64,000 bases of DNA. It comes from Auriscalpium vulgare (taxonomy: Eukaryota; Basidiomycota; Agaricomycetes; Russulales; Auriscalpiaceae). Numbering within the stretch: the first letter of the stretch is position 1; every line of letters starts with the position of its first letter. A program made the position numbers and the translations under genes. Location: the NCBI GenBank assembly GCA_019915015.1, contig JAHBBC010000007.1:1674001-1738000 (forward strand), in the 5' to 3' direction. Below the pieces are notes generated by a model, which did no database searches, was not told the origin of the DNA, and saw only the letters and a list, made by a program, of their open reading frames with translations. This document shows, one piece after another, positions 44,936 through 56,336 of the stretch.

Positions 44936-47900
44936 TCAACTATCCCAAGGATTGCTCGTCAGCGCACCCGCCTTCTTCGCGTCACTCGCAGCAGGCACCG
45001 CCCATGGGTCCCGCTCCACCACAGCAGCCCCAGCGAAGCCCGTCCTCGCGCTCGCCCCCGCCCCCAGCGCTCCTGACGTCGTCGACGCGAACGCGGGTGG
45101 GAACGGATTGCCCACCCCGAACATCTCCCGCTCGTCGTCCACCGGTACCCACATCCCGCCGTCTGCGCCACCGAACGTGAGTCCCGGCCCGGCCGCTGCC
45201 CGTTGAACCGGCTCATCTGCCTCCTCCTCCTCCTCCTCCTCCTCCTCCTCCTCATCCGTGCGCCGTATGTTATTAAGGGACAGGGACCGGGAGAACGCCC
45301 CTGCGGGAAAGGCGCTCGTACTGGGCCCGGCGAAATTCACCTCGCGCTCGTCCGTCGGGGTGCGCTCCGGCGAGTCGCCTGCAGGCGGCGCAGAGTGCGC
45401 CCGCTCGAGTGCGGACGACGCCTCAAACGGCGGCGGCGGCGGGAGGTCCATGTGCGCCGGTGCCGAAGGCCGCCCTGGCTCGACGTCTTCGATCACTGCC
45501 TTCATCGCTGCGAGGTCGAACCCCGCGTGTTTGGGCAGCTCCGCCGCGATGTCCCCGGCGTCAGCTGTCGGCGACCTTGGCACCCCCGCGTCCGCATCTG
45601 TGAACGCGTCCGCCGTCGGCGCGTGCACCTCGCGCGGCGGCAAATCATCTTCTGTGGGATCACTCGGATTTGGCGCGCTTGCTGCCGCGTTGCGCCCGAC
45701 CGAAGGCGGCCGCGAGGTCGACGCGGGTGTCGGTACCTTGCTGTTGCTCCGCGAAAACCAGCTCTTCTTCTTCGGGAACTCCTCGCCTTCTCGAACGACA
45801 ATCCTGTCTTCTTCGAAGTCCGGTTCCTATAAATGAAAATGTTAGTCCGCTCAATCGGCAGCGCGCACACGCTCCACCACAATGGAGCCGCGCATTTCCA
45901 TTTCACCAACGCAAATTCAACGGCCACACCAAGACAACGTGTGCGGAAGAGCGGAGTAACACGTACCTCGGGCTCGTCAAAGTGATCAGCTGAAACAGGA
46001 AAGCCCAGCTGGTCGAGGATGAGCGGCATGAACGTGCGGTACGACATGTGTCCGGCAATCTTGTCTGTGACATCGACATTCTCTAGGCCGGGGATGTTCT
46101 CCACAGGGCGCAGACCTGCGACGGTGCTCAGACTCCCGCTCGTCGCGCGGAAGAGATAGTTTAGCACCCAGTCGTTGCGCGCGTACGCGTTGACGAACCG
46201 CCCCGACGCCGCGGAGCGCACCTGCATCCACGTCTTCTGCGACGCCGTTAACGTCGCGCCCATGAGGAACACATCCTGCACGATCCCGAACGCCTTCTGC
46301 TTCGCGATCTCGAGCAAGGCATAGAAGATCACCCGCGCACCGAGCGAGAACCCGATGAGCGTCACGGGCCGTACGCCGAGGTGCCGCTTGATGAGCACGT
46401 CCGCGAGCACGCTGCCCGCCGCCTTGGCACGGTCGAGCGCATTGTTCCACGGATTGTCGATCAGGTAGCCTAGCTTTGTAAGAACTGAGTGCGACAATAG
46501 TCAATCTCGTAGGCGGCGTGGGGGAGCCGACATCGCACTCACTGATAGGCCATTGCAATGCACTCATGAGCGCTGTCATGACGGTCGCCTGCAGTACCGT
46601 CTGCCCGATCTGCGTGAGCACCTCCGTGGTGAGGATCCGCAACGCGCTGCCCGTCTCGCGGATCATCTCAGGCTCCCACAGCACACTGAACACGTCCCCC
46701 ACAATCGGATCCAGAACGCTGAACGGCAGCCGCACGTCGTCGTGTTCGCCGTTCATGAACCTACCGCACCGGCCTGTCAGCCCTCCAATGCACCGGGGGC
46801 GGGGGAGAGACACATACCCGGGGACAGTAACAATGCAGTTCACGCGTTTGTTGTTATGCAGCGGCAGCACCTCGAACGTCCGCACTTGCTGCGTTCGGTG
46901 CGCCATGCCCCGGGCGGCGATGCTCGAACCAGTGAGTACGCCGCCCGTCGTAATGACCGCCGCGCCGGCTGTGCCGCCAAGGAAACCGGCCGTGCCAGAG
47001 ATACCGATCGTCGTGAACGCGGCGCCGAGACCTGCACCGATGACTGGCGCCAGCAGACCGGCTGAGAGACCGATTACTAGCCCTCCGCCTGTGCCAAGGT
47101 CAGAACCGCCGGCAGTGAGAGTAAGGAAAGAGTTCCGCACCCAGTGTTGCAAGACCCATCATCACGTACCGTCTTCTTCGCCCCGACTTCTCTCGACCAT
47201 CGACAATCTCTCGCTGTTCCAAATTCTCTACGCCCTCCTGGATCTCCAAGGCTTCCGTCACGCGCTGCTCGAACTTCACCACGTCCAGCCATCCCAGCCC
47301 GAGGTGGATTGCGACTTGTTCTAGAAGCACGCGGGATCGCGCATCGTACACGCTGTCGGCAATCAAAATGAGGAAGAGATCGCAAAGCACGGTCCACCGA
47401 ATATCGAGCGTGACGTTCTCGTCCGCAGACGAGAGGGACGTGGAAACGCCAGGCATGGCCGTGGATTTTGACTCCTCCAGGACGCGAGATGTCGTAGTAA
47501 AGGTCTTCCCTAAACCGGTGGTTGGAGTGCCATGGGACTGCGGCGAGCTGTGCGGTATTGACGGGGAAGCCTTCGGTGTCGTTGGTTCGATGACGAGCTC
47601 CTGGGAGATGTCCTCTGTCTCAATGTACACTGGCGGCGGCTCTTCCGTGACCTCGCCTTGTTCGTGCACCTGCAACGCCTGAGCAGCATCTTCCGCCTCT
47701 CGTTCGACTGCTTTCCGTTTCGCGTCCTCAGGATCGTACTCCGGATTTGCAACCGTATGCGTGGTCATGAGCGACGGGACGAGATCTTCTGGCTTTACTC
47801 CATGCATTGAGAGGTTCTCAATCATCTTTTGCTCTGCGCAGAACCGGACCGTTCTGTACAAGCGATAGAGTGATAAATCACAAACGCACCTGCGGTCGCA

Positions 47901-48472
47901 AGCTCCATATGATAGTACAGCCGGCCCAAGATCTTTAGTGCCCAGAGCTCCATGTTCTGTATCGCTGGCTTGAGCTCTTTGCTCTTTGCCTTCTTGAGAC
48001 GCTCGGACATCTCCCTGCCCGTGAGCGCACAGAGGCCAACATATGCGATGCGCTGCGCCTCGGTAAGCATGTTCTTCGTCTGCTGCATCTGGCTGAGCGG
48101 CGTCATCGCCTGGTCCTCGTCGAAGAGATAGCGAGTGCGCAGATGAACCTCGTCCGCCTCCTCCTCCTCCTTCATCCGCAGCCGCGTGTACTCGCTCTCG
48201 TTCTGCGCGGCAACCTTGGAGCGCCATTCTTGGCCTTCGTAGTCGACGTCGAGGATGGTGCCCGTCGCGTTCCCCGCACCCGCAGCGACGCCGACCGCGC
48301 CTAGGTCCTTCTTGGCCTGCGGGACGTAGTGGTACTTCTTCTGATCCTCGTCGTCGAGCCCGCCTGCAACTCCGGCGAAGTCGTCGGCCTCGCGGACGAT
48401 CGGCATGTCCTCCCAACCTTCATCATCATCGGCATCGAACAGGCTTTCAATTGGGGGCTCAATGCTCTTCAT
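44936..48472 (-). CDS. DUF726 membrane alpha/beta hydrolase (Mil1/TMCO4-like)
   Basis: Six exons (minus strand): 48472-47890, 47833-47141, 47088-46818, 46760-46543, 46484-45967, 45826-44936; 1057 aa. The DUF726 family includes yeast Mil1 (YFL034W) and human TMCO4. An acidic N-terminus is followed by a helical region, a Gly/Ala-rich hydrophobic hairpin (GLVIGLSAGLLAPVIGAGLG, then AGFLGGTAGAAVITTGGVL; exon 3) likely spanning membrane, and then the hydrolase core. The nucleophile elbow is GFSLGAR (S635), followed by VQDVFLMGATLT. A disordered acidic C-terminal tail of about 300 residues contains a poly-Glu run (from a CTC repeat at 45217-45254) and ends SNPWDS. Yeast Mil1 binds the AP-1 mu subunit; the enzymatic substrate is unknown. 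Confidence 0.9.
45217..45254. repeat. CTC trinucleotide microsatellite (poly-Glu)
   Basis: About twelve consecutive CTC units on the + strand, coding for a poly-Glu tract in the DUF726 protein. Such repeats readily change length between isolates. Confidence 0.9.
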
Positions 48473-48694
48473 TTCGGCGGGTATAAGGAGGAGGGTCGAG
48501 GGCGGAGGTTAAGCACACGATGCGGCCTAGGGTACATCTGTACTACTCCTCCTACTCGGGACGCCTGCCAATCTTTCCCACGCATCATTTAGCGCACAAA
48601 GTTGTCCGCAGGTTTACGCAAGCTTGACCAACTATTTCGACAGCAAGAGTACCGCTCCAACACCAATATGTATACATTGAAGACCGCATGAAGA

Positions 48695-50587
48695 TTACAG
48701 AGCTGCCCACTCAGAAATGAACCCCTCTGTCACGCGCCACCGCTTCCCGTCTAGCCACCTCCTCACCCTCTCTCCATCCCGGCTCTCCGCACCCTCATCC
48801 AACACAGTAAGTTCACCATCCCCCCATAGCGCTGGCACAGCCCACCCGATGATGATCATGCCCGGCGGGCGCTGCGGCCCCGCACTTTCCAGTGCCGCTC
48901 CGATGTGCACCAGCGTCGACGCAATGACGCGCTGATCCGGCATCGACGCACGCTCGACGATCGCGACGGGCGTGTGTGCAGGGTACGCTGGACCTGCGCG
49001 GCGCGCGCATTCTGGTGAGAGGAGCGTGTCAAGCACCTGCGCGAGGCGCGCTACACCCATGAGAACGACGAGAGTGCGCGCGCGCTCATAGCCAGGCAAC
49101 GTAACCTCTTTGCCTTGCCGGCCGACGCCCGTGCAGACAGTGAAAGACTCTGCAGCACCGCGCTGCGTCACCGGGATGCCAGCAAATACGGGGCCCGCAA
49201 GGGCGGAGCTAACGCCGGGGATCAGCACGGACTCGAAGCCGTGCGCGCGGAAGTAGAGCACTTCCTCGCCCGCGCGGCCATATACTGTAGGGTCGCCTTG
49301 TTTGAGCTACATTGACGATCAGTTCTAATCTCTATGGAGAGTCAGTTCTGACTGACTCACCCGTACGACTGTCAGCCCACGCTGGGCTGCCTCCACAGCA
49401 GCCTCCATCATTTCCTGCTGGGCGCCTTCTGCATTTCCCGGAAATTTGCGGGCCACCCGTACTTCAACGTCTGAAGGGATAAGAGCGAGAACTTCTTCCG
49501 GAACGAGTTTGTCCGTCAGAACAAGATCGGCATGTCTGGTAAGCACATCTCGAGTCGCGATAGTGAGCAAGCCGGGATGACCGGGGCCTGAGCCAACCAG
49601 GTATATGCGCCCGGCGGAAGCCGGAACCTCGAGGTTGTGCAAAGAAACGAGGCCGTTGCCCGACGCGTATGATGGCATGCGGGCTTTTCGACTCCCAGCT
49701 TCCGCGACTGGTCCGTCGCCTAGAAGGTGTTCCATCTCCGCGCGATCCATTTTCGCGAGATGCGAGTACGAGTAGAACTCGCTGACCTGCGAGACCCACT
49801 TCATGCGCCGACGCGTGGCTTCGAGCGCAGTCTCGTCTTCCCGCCGCTGGGGCACTGGTGTGTTCGGGGTGGACGTGCAATCTTCCTCTCGGAAAGGCTC
49901 GTCAGATTCGGCTGATGATGCCTCCTTAGCCAGTCTGCGCAGCGTGCCGATCTTCGCCACGGAAACGCCAACTTCCGGTGGGAGCTTGCTGACGATGTCC
50001 CTGCGTATGCGTGTGGACAGCCGACAGCCTTGACCATTTGTGACGACGCCAATCTGCAGAGGCGTCTTGCCCTCTTCCTTGGGGTCGACAAAGCGGTGCG
50101 TCGACGCGAAGGTGAAGTCGCACAAGTCGGGCATGTCCGTGACGTTGACAGGAACACGGCGTGCGCGACATATGGAGTGCAACTGGGCGGCAGAAGCACG
50201 AGAGCGGCGTGCATTTGAGCTGCCCCCTAGCACGGTATCGGTGACGAACACGAGACTCGTTTCGCCAGACGAATCGAGGTAGCTCGCGAACACCTGAACG
50301 CCACGGTCAGGGGAGGCGCAAGGCGCGGGGATCGCGAACGTGTCCATGTTGACAAAATTGACTTCGCCCCTGTCGATGCGCCATCTGACCTCGTCGCACG
50401 CGTCCTCCACGTCATGCGCCATGATAGTGACAGTATAATCTGCTTCCAGGGCCGCGAACGCGCGGGAGGCAGCGAGGGCGTTCGAGCCGACAACGAGGAC
50501 GGCGCGCGGTGCGCTGAAGGCGAGCAGGAGGGATGCGCCGCCTTGAGGTGTGGGGTACGCATCAGCAGCAGCAGGTGTCAACAGCAT
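48695..50587 (-). CDS. Siroheme synthase / uroporphyrinogen-III C-methyltransferase
   Basis: Exons (minus strand): 50587-49361 and 49306-48695; 612 aa, ATG at 50587. Makes siroheme, the cofactor of sulfite and nitrite reductases. The C-terminal half is SUMT (Met1/CobA): SAM site VGSGPGHPGLLTIATRD from residue 331, RLKQGDPTVYGRAGEE across the intron junction, and VLIPGVSSALAGPVFAGIPVTQRG. The N-terminal half resembles precorrin-2 dehydrogenase/ferrochelatase (Met8-like): a Rossmann start (RAVLVVGSNALAASRAFAALE), VNVTDMPDLCDFTFAS, and QIGVVTNGQGCRLSTRIRRDI. Thus a CysG-like fusion, whereas S. cerevisiae Met8 is a separate protein. Whether the dehydrogenase half is catalytically intact is not certain. 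Divergent from SRP14. Confidence 0.93.
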
Positions 50588-50770
50588 GGCTTGCGATGTC
50601 GGCGTGGTGTCGGACAGGGTGCAGGCAAGCTGGCTGGCATTTGGTCGAGGGTGGAACAGCAAAAGCACGCGCGCCGGAACGCGTGTCGCGATTATGAGCA
50701 CCGTGGGAATCGCGGGCACGCACAAGTTGTCGCCTGCCAGTGCAGACGGCGTTGACCTCCACTTTCTTTC
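50588..50770. promoter_or_regulatory. Divergent promoter, siroheme synthase / SRP14
   Basis: 183 bp between start codons; no clear TATA box or long ORF. Confidence 0.45.
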
Positions 50771-51452
50771 ATGCAATTGGTCGACAACGATACTGTGCGT
50801 TTACATGCTTTTAGTGGCTTTGGTGCTGACACATGCAGGTAGTTCTTGAAACAGCTGGCTGCGCTGTTTGAGTCGTCCAAGGACCATGGATCGATATGGC
50901 TCACACACAAACGCCGTGCGTTCTTGTTCCTCACTAGCATTCTGTCTAGCTCATGCATCTCCGAAGTAACTTACGATGGGGAGGACTCCGTAATCGTGCC
51001 AGCAGATGATTCGAAAGAATACCCATGTCTCGTCCGAGTAACGAATGGCAAGGATATCAAGCTCTCCACACATGTGAGCCTCCTTTCGTTGTGCGCATCA
51101 AGGGGCAAACCCATGGCGTGTCACTATACTGGTCCTATCGAGCCATATTGACGTGACAGCATATCTGCAGGTATTGTCTAACCAACTAGACAAATTTCTG
51201 AGCGCATACGGCACGACACTGAAAGCCTCTATGACGACCCTCCGCAAGCGCGACAAGAAGCGCGAAAAGCTACGAGCAGAGCAGCAGGCAGCTCGCAAGC
51301 GTCGGCTGACAGAGCCTATAATTATCGAAGGATCAAAGAGGGGGAATGGTCGACGGAAGCGTGAGCGGCGGGTGAAAGCTGTCTTGAAGCAGGAGGAAGC
51401 ACGGCGGCATGCCCAAGAGCACGAGGCTGCAAAAGCAAAAGCAACGGCGTAG
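50771..51452 (+). CDS. SRP14: Signal recognition particle subunit SRP14
   Basis: Four exons: 50771-50794, 50843-50915, 50967-51073, 51171-51452; 161 aa. Part of the SRP Alu domain with the 5' end of SRP RNA; slows elongation during targeting of secretory proteins to the ER. N-terminus MQLVDNDTFLKQLAALFESSKDHGSIWLTHKR is followed by LTYDGEDS, CLVRVTNGKDIKLSTHV and the LKASMTTLRKRDKKREK helix typical of SRP14. The C-terminal 60 residues form a Lys/Arg-rich tail longer than the human one, as in other fungi. The third exon uses a TCCGAAG acceptor (AAG rather than CAG/TAG), chosen because it yields the expected KRLT junction. Confidence 0.93.
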
Positions 51453-51616
51453 GCATACAATCATGCCTTGTACACGTGTAGCATCCTGTACTACATATCT
51501 AATGTCCCTCCTTAGGTTTGTCAAACTCTAGACTACACCTGCTCTCTTGTACAATCAACCTGTTGCTCCTTATAGCCTTCCATTATGAGGAATCGCTGCT
51601 GAGATCAGTACCTGCA

Positions 51617-53125
51617 TCAATATAGCGAAGCAGACAACCAATAGACCAGCGAGTCTCGTGGCAACTGGGCATGCTCTGGCGTCCATTCGCCAATCTCCAC
51701 CGTCAAGTCTAAGGGTAGCAATAGCGGCGTCTCATCCGCGAACCACGGGTGCAGTAGCGCATCCTTGGCACACAAGCGCTCCGCGGGTGGATATACAAGA
51801 AGGCGCAAAATGAGGTCGAGCGGCGACGCCACCTGCTGTGCCGGAGGAAAGTGTTCTGGGGGTTCGCACACGGGCACACGATCGTGCGGGCGGAGGTGCG
51901 GCAGTAGGGTGCCAAGATCGACGCAAGGCGCGTCGACAAAGTTGACCTTGCTTCCGTCAGGGAGGTCGCGGAATGCCTTGCAGGACGGAAGAGTCAGGTA
52001 TGACCTCCGCTTCAAATGAAATTGAGAGAAATCTTACAGGCCAGTTCTTGTCCGTCGGTGAGCCACGTATCTTGAAGATGCTCCATGCGAGGCCTATGTC
52101 ACCGCGCGTCGCGTCGAACAGGGCGTACCGCTCCCACTCCGCACTGTCAAAGTCTGACAGATTCCCTGTTGCTGGGTCTTCGATGTATGCCCTTGTGGGG
52201 TCTTTGCCATCCTCGACCTCGCTTTCGCTCCCCTCCTCGCCGGCAGGTCGCTGATGTAGCGTCGTGAAAAACTCTGCGAATGTCGCTCCGAGGCTCCAGA
52301 GGTCACAGGCCATTGCGTCGTACGACATCGGGCCGAAGAGCAGCTCGGGCGCGCGGTACGGCCTAGGGGACTTAAGCTCATGAATTCGCTCATGTGGGGA
52401 GATGGACGGACCCACTGCCAACCTCGAAGTACATAGTCTTCTCGTCCTCAGCCCAGACGTCATATGCTTTCTCGACGGAGTTGTCCGCATCCTTGTAAGA
52501 GATTCCGAAATCGATGAGCTTGACAGTGCCATCGGCGTCGAGCAGAATGTTGCTCGGCTTGAGGTCGCGGTGCGCGATCCGCTGATCGGGGTCGTGCAGG
52601 TATGACACGGCGGAGAAAATCTGGTACATGATGGACTTAGCGAGGGATGTAAAGGCTATGGGCGGGGGATTCTGGTCTTTCTGCGGAGGAGCCTGCGGGG
52701 AGAAAGTAGGGCATGCCAGCAGCCTCGCCAAGGAATAGGGAATGTAGGGCATCCAAAAGCGCAGCTCTGACGTGGCGCGGTCATAGTCACTTCCTAGCAC
52801 AGTGATTATCTGTCGCCATGGGCTTTCAGTGCTCTCGTACGAGCAGGGGAATACAGGCAGGGACGGACGTTGGGATGTACCAGCCCGCGAAGCAGGCGCA
52901 CTTCCTTGACGATGTCGTGCGGCTCCTTCGTCAGCCTGCGACTAGATCGCCCAGCTTTTACGGCGACAATCTGGTCTGTCCCATCCTCGACATGTATTCG
53001 CGATCGCGATATCAAGGAGACGAGTGTTTCCGTGACAAAGACGGAGCCCTAGAACACGATGAGGTAGCGATCACAATGGGAAAAACAGGAAAACATACAT
53101 AGCGGTCCACATCGGGCTCCTGCAT
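51617..53125 (-). CDS. CDK/CAK-like protein kinase
   Basis: Five exons (minus strand): 53125-53099, 53048-52869, 52809-52412, 52362-52038, 51976-51617; 429 aa. A CMGC-type Ser/Thr kinase. VAVK (K40) is the ATP lysine; HPNIITVLG is formed across the exon 2/3 junction; the catalytic loop is HRDLKPSN (D151); the Mg-binding motif is IDFGISY (D169); [12 protein letters not shown] is formed across the exon 3/4 junction; DLWSLG and [11 protein letters not shown] follow. No PSTAIRE helix and no proper Gly-rich loop (only one Gly before the VAVK lysine), features shared with monomeric CDK-activating kinases such as Cak1/Csk1; that subfamily is an inference. An acidic 30-residue insert ([13 protein letters not shown]) lies in the C-lobe. 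Head-to-head with the ankyrin gene. Confidence 0.88.
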
Positions 53126-53317
53126 GGATTTCAGACGACGTGATAGCAGTCGCTAGGAGATCGTAGGGAACTCCCGGGCCGCCATCGCTGCCTTTTCCGT
53201 ATTGCCTTACGCGACGTAGATCTACGCGGCGCAGCTCACTAGCTCGCGTTCATACCCTCACCATCCTCCTTCATCTTCCCGCGCCATTGGAAGACATTGA
53301 TTTCCTACAGCGGCACA
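53126..53317. promoter_or_regulatory. Divergent promoter, kinase / ankyrin gene
   Basis: 192 bp between start codons. A CT-rich stretch (about 53255-53285) leads to the ankyrin gene. GTAGATCTAC palindrome at 53215-53224. Confidence 0.45.
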
Positions 53318-54267
53318 ATGTCCGAAGAAACAACAGGCGCCAATACCTGTATGCACCCGATCCTTTCGCAAGAGAGTATCCACTACTAATATTGCTCGCC
53401 GACGTTTCAGATCAGCGGCTGCTCGCCGCAGCGCGCGAGGACAACGAGGAGATGCTACTTGACGTATTCGCCGAAGGCGGCTTTGACATCAATTTCCAAG
53501 ACGGGTGAGTCATCGACTCGTCGATGGTCTCCCCGCAACGCTGTGCTCACACACTCGGCCCAGTCTCGGTAACACGGGTACGCACCCACCCACCCCAGTT
53601 TGTCTGTACGCTGAGGCTGACCTGCATTTCTTCCATCAGCACTCCACTATGCGTGAGTCTCCGTTCCCTATGCTCCCATGAAGCGGCCTCCGAACCCCGC
53701 GCCGCCGCAGTGCATCTCTCGGTTCGCTCGTCGTCCTCGAGCACATCCTTGAGCACGAAGAGTGCGACGTAGACCCCATCAATCGCATCGAGAAGGCGAC
53801 TCCGCTCATCCTCGCCGTGAAACTAGAAGATCAGGAGCTACGGCTTGAGGTGGTAGAGAGCCTATTAGACGCCGGCGCGGATACCCGGTGCGCATGCCCT
53901 TCCTGCCCAACCTTCTTCCCTTCCGCTACGCTCTTTCTCTCTTCTATACTCTGCCATTTGGCCGCTCTCACCCATCTCCGATGATATCAGTCATGTGTCG
54001 GCTCAGTCTCATTGGCGTTCTTTGTGTCTGCTAGGATTAAAGACAAAGCGGGTGAGACTGCACTAGACTACCTCCCGGCCGACGACAAGGCGACCCGGGC
54101 TCTCTTCCAGAAAGCGACGGCCGTGTCGGGCGTCTCACAACACGACATCGCTAACGGTGCGCCATTTCTGTGTATTGCCTTTGAGAGTGTGCTGAAAGAC
54201 CTTTTTTTGAGCAGACTCTGATGGTGAGCCCGGGTCAGGGTCCGGGAGTGGCTCGGACGACGAGTAG
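53318..54267 (+). CDS. Small ankyrin-repeat protein
   Basis: Seven exons: 53318-53348, 53411-53504, 53564-53577, 53640-53652, 53711-53887, 54035-54156, 54215-54267; 167 aa. Exons 3 and 4 are only 14 and 13 nt; with them the ankyrin consensus appears (INFQDGLGNTALHYAAS, VVLEHILEHEECDVDP, ATPLILAVKLED, VVESLLDAGADTRIKDKAGETALDYL). About two to three repeats. The acidic Gly/Ser tail ends GSGSGSGSDDE. Presumably a cytosolic/nuclear protein-binding adaptor; yeast Yar1 (ribosomal protein chaperone) is of similar size but the identity is unproven. Without the micro-exons no conserved fold is recoverable. Confidence 0.85.
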
Positions 54268-54558
54268 AGTAGAGGCTGCACGGGTGCTGTCATGTGGAAT
54301 GTACGGAATAGAATATATTTGGCTGCACTCAAATTGATAGGCTGCTACCCTTGCGCAGGCTTCATCTGCAACAGCTCACCATTGCTGGGGAACCGAAGGC
54401 AATCGGAACCGATCAGCCCACTACCGCATCATGGTCCCCAAAACGCACGCGCTCTGGAGGCAATTGTACTTTCTACCCTCTCAGGATACTGATCTCCTTA
54501 CAACTCACGGCACATCGGCTATAGCCATACTACACTTCTATCTCTTTACCCAACGCGA

Positions 54559-56147
54559 TCATTCTTCAAGTTCAACCGCCCCGCTCAGATGCTGCAGGAA
54601 CATACCCCAATCAGCCTCGTCCGGAGCAATCATCAAGGAGAAGACGCCACTCACTTTCTTAGAATCAAGCCCGTCAAGCCCCGCCGCGACGCGCGTGCCC
54701 GCCACAATAGCCGACCAGTCGAGAACGGAGTGCGTCGCCTTGCCTGCGCGCACCTGCGCAGTGTGCAGTGCGCGAGCGGTGAGGAGGTGCTGGTGGGCGG
54801 CGTCGACGACGGGCATCGGCGAGTCGTGTTGGGCCGTCAGCCGGCGGATGTGTCTGCGCACGGAAATCAATTGGATAGAGGCAAATTGGACTTCGGTGAG
54901 GCGTACGATGCGTCCTTGATGCCACCGTCGATCGCGAAACCCGTCGAGCCGTCAAACTTATCGTGCAGCATCTTGTCGCCGTAGTTCAACAATCTTTCAG
55001 CGGAGTTCCTGTGAGCGGAGCGCGAATGAGGGGAAGGTGCGCGATGGCTTACGGCGGAGCAGGCATCATATCTACATGCGCCAGTTTAGCTTTGTCCTCA
55101 TAACGGTGAGATGGGCAGAGCATACCCTTGATAAGGTCGTACACAACCTCTTGGCCGATACCGGACTTCTCAGCCATGGTGAACGCCTCAGCGAGAACCT
55201 CCAGCGTGCCAAGGATAACCGAGTTGCCGATGAGCTTGAAGGTCGGGGCTAGCGGTCTCGTCAGGCATCAGCGACCAGCGCATGACAGAGAGGATTTACC
55301 TTTCTCTATATTTCCACCAAGGTCGAACACGCGGCGTCCGATAGCGGGCACAAAGAGATAGGCGACTTCCTTCTTGGAGCGGTAGTCGCCGCTGAGCGTG
55401 ATGACGAGACCCGCCTTGTCGGCAGCGGCTGGCGGCCCAAAGACGGGCGCAGTAACGAAGTGGCAGTGGGGCTGGGCTGTGATGATCTGGTCGAGTTCAC
55501 CTGAGAGTGAGGGGAAGGGTCAGTCGGGCATTCAGATCGATCGAGGGTGCCGGGTGACATGACACGCGACGCGACGCGGGAGATGCGTTACCTGCTACAG
55601 TGGGGTAGATCTTGCACCGGAGATATGAGTACGTGGCGAAGAGGGTAAATATATGTACGTACGGTGCTCGTCTCGACGAAGATCTTGTTCTTCGCAGGCG
55701 GATGTTCCTAGCGTGCGAGTGAGCAAGGGGTCCCGTTTCTGCACAGTATCACCCTACCTTGAGCGCAGCGGCGATTTGGACGTAGACGGACTTGACGACT
55801 TCGTCGCTGGAGAGCGAGGTGACGACAACATCGCAGGTGGTGGCGATCTCAGCCAAGGTCTGCGCGACGACAGCCTTGGCCTCGCCGAGCTCCTTAACGA
55901 GCTCCTCTGCCTTGTTCTTAGACCTGTTCCACACGAGCAAGGGGGGCGATCCCGCGGGATGGACGCCGCGATGGTTGGCGAGGTTGCGGGCCATGGGATA
56001 GCCCATCGCTCCGAGGCCAACCCATCCGATGCGGAGGTGTGCGCCGCCGCCGCCGGGTGTGGATGGACGTGAGTACGGGAGATCTGCCTGGAGAGAGGTG
56101 TGGCCGTGGCGGGCGCTGCTTGCGAGGGGGATGTGTCTCTCTGCCAT
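54559..56147 (-). CDS. Beta-hydroxyacid dehydrogenase (HIBADH/6PGDH-like)
   Basis: Eight exons (minus strand): 56147-55758, 55707-55663, 55610-55592, 55500-55300, 55248-55126, 55071-55053, 55008-54907, 54853-54559; 397 aa. NAD(P)-dependent oxidoreductase of the 3-hydroxyisobutyrate dehydrogenase superfamily. Rossmann motif IGWVGLGAMGYPMARNLA (about 40-57), then LLVWNRS; catalytic-region strands FVTAPVFGPP (the substrate-binding APVxG motif) and FKLIGNSVILG with the expected lysine; C-terminal helical domain including HDSPMPVVDAAHQHL. Two exons are 19 nt. Substrate unknown; many fungal paralogues exist. A stop-free 63-nt segment near the end (54592-54654) has consensus splice signals and may be an intron. 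Confidence 0.88.
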
Positions 56148-56336
56148 GGTGGTGGCAGCGGGGAGAAGAGGAGGGCGGCGGGTCGACTAGTACTCTTCTT
56201 ATACCCATCTGTCGACTGCCTTGGTCAATTAATGACGCGCTGCCCCTTCTGGCAGAGGGCACGTGGCCGTAGCGCGAGCAACCGCAGAGCCGACTCGCAG
56301 TCTGCAGTGTAGCGCTACAGTTAGTACGCCTCTCCC
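56148..56336. promoter_or_regulatory. Divergent promoter, dehydrogenase / Ark-Prk kinase
   Basis: 189 bp between start codons; no supported ORF and no clear TATA box. Confidence 0.45.
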
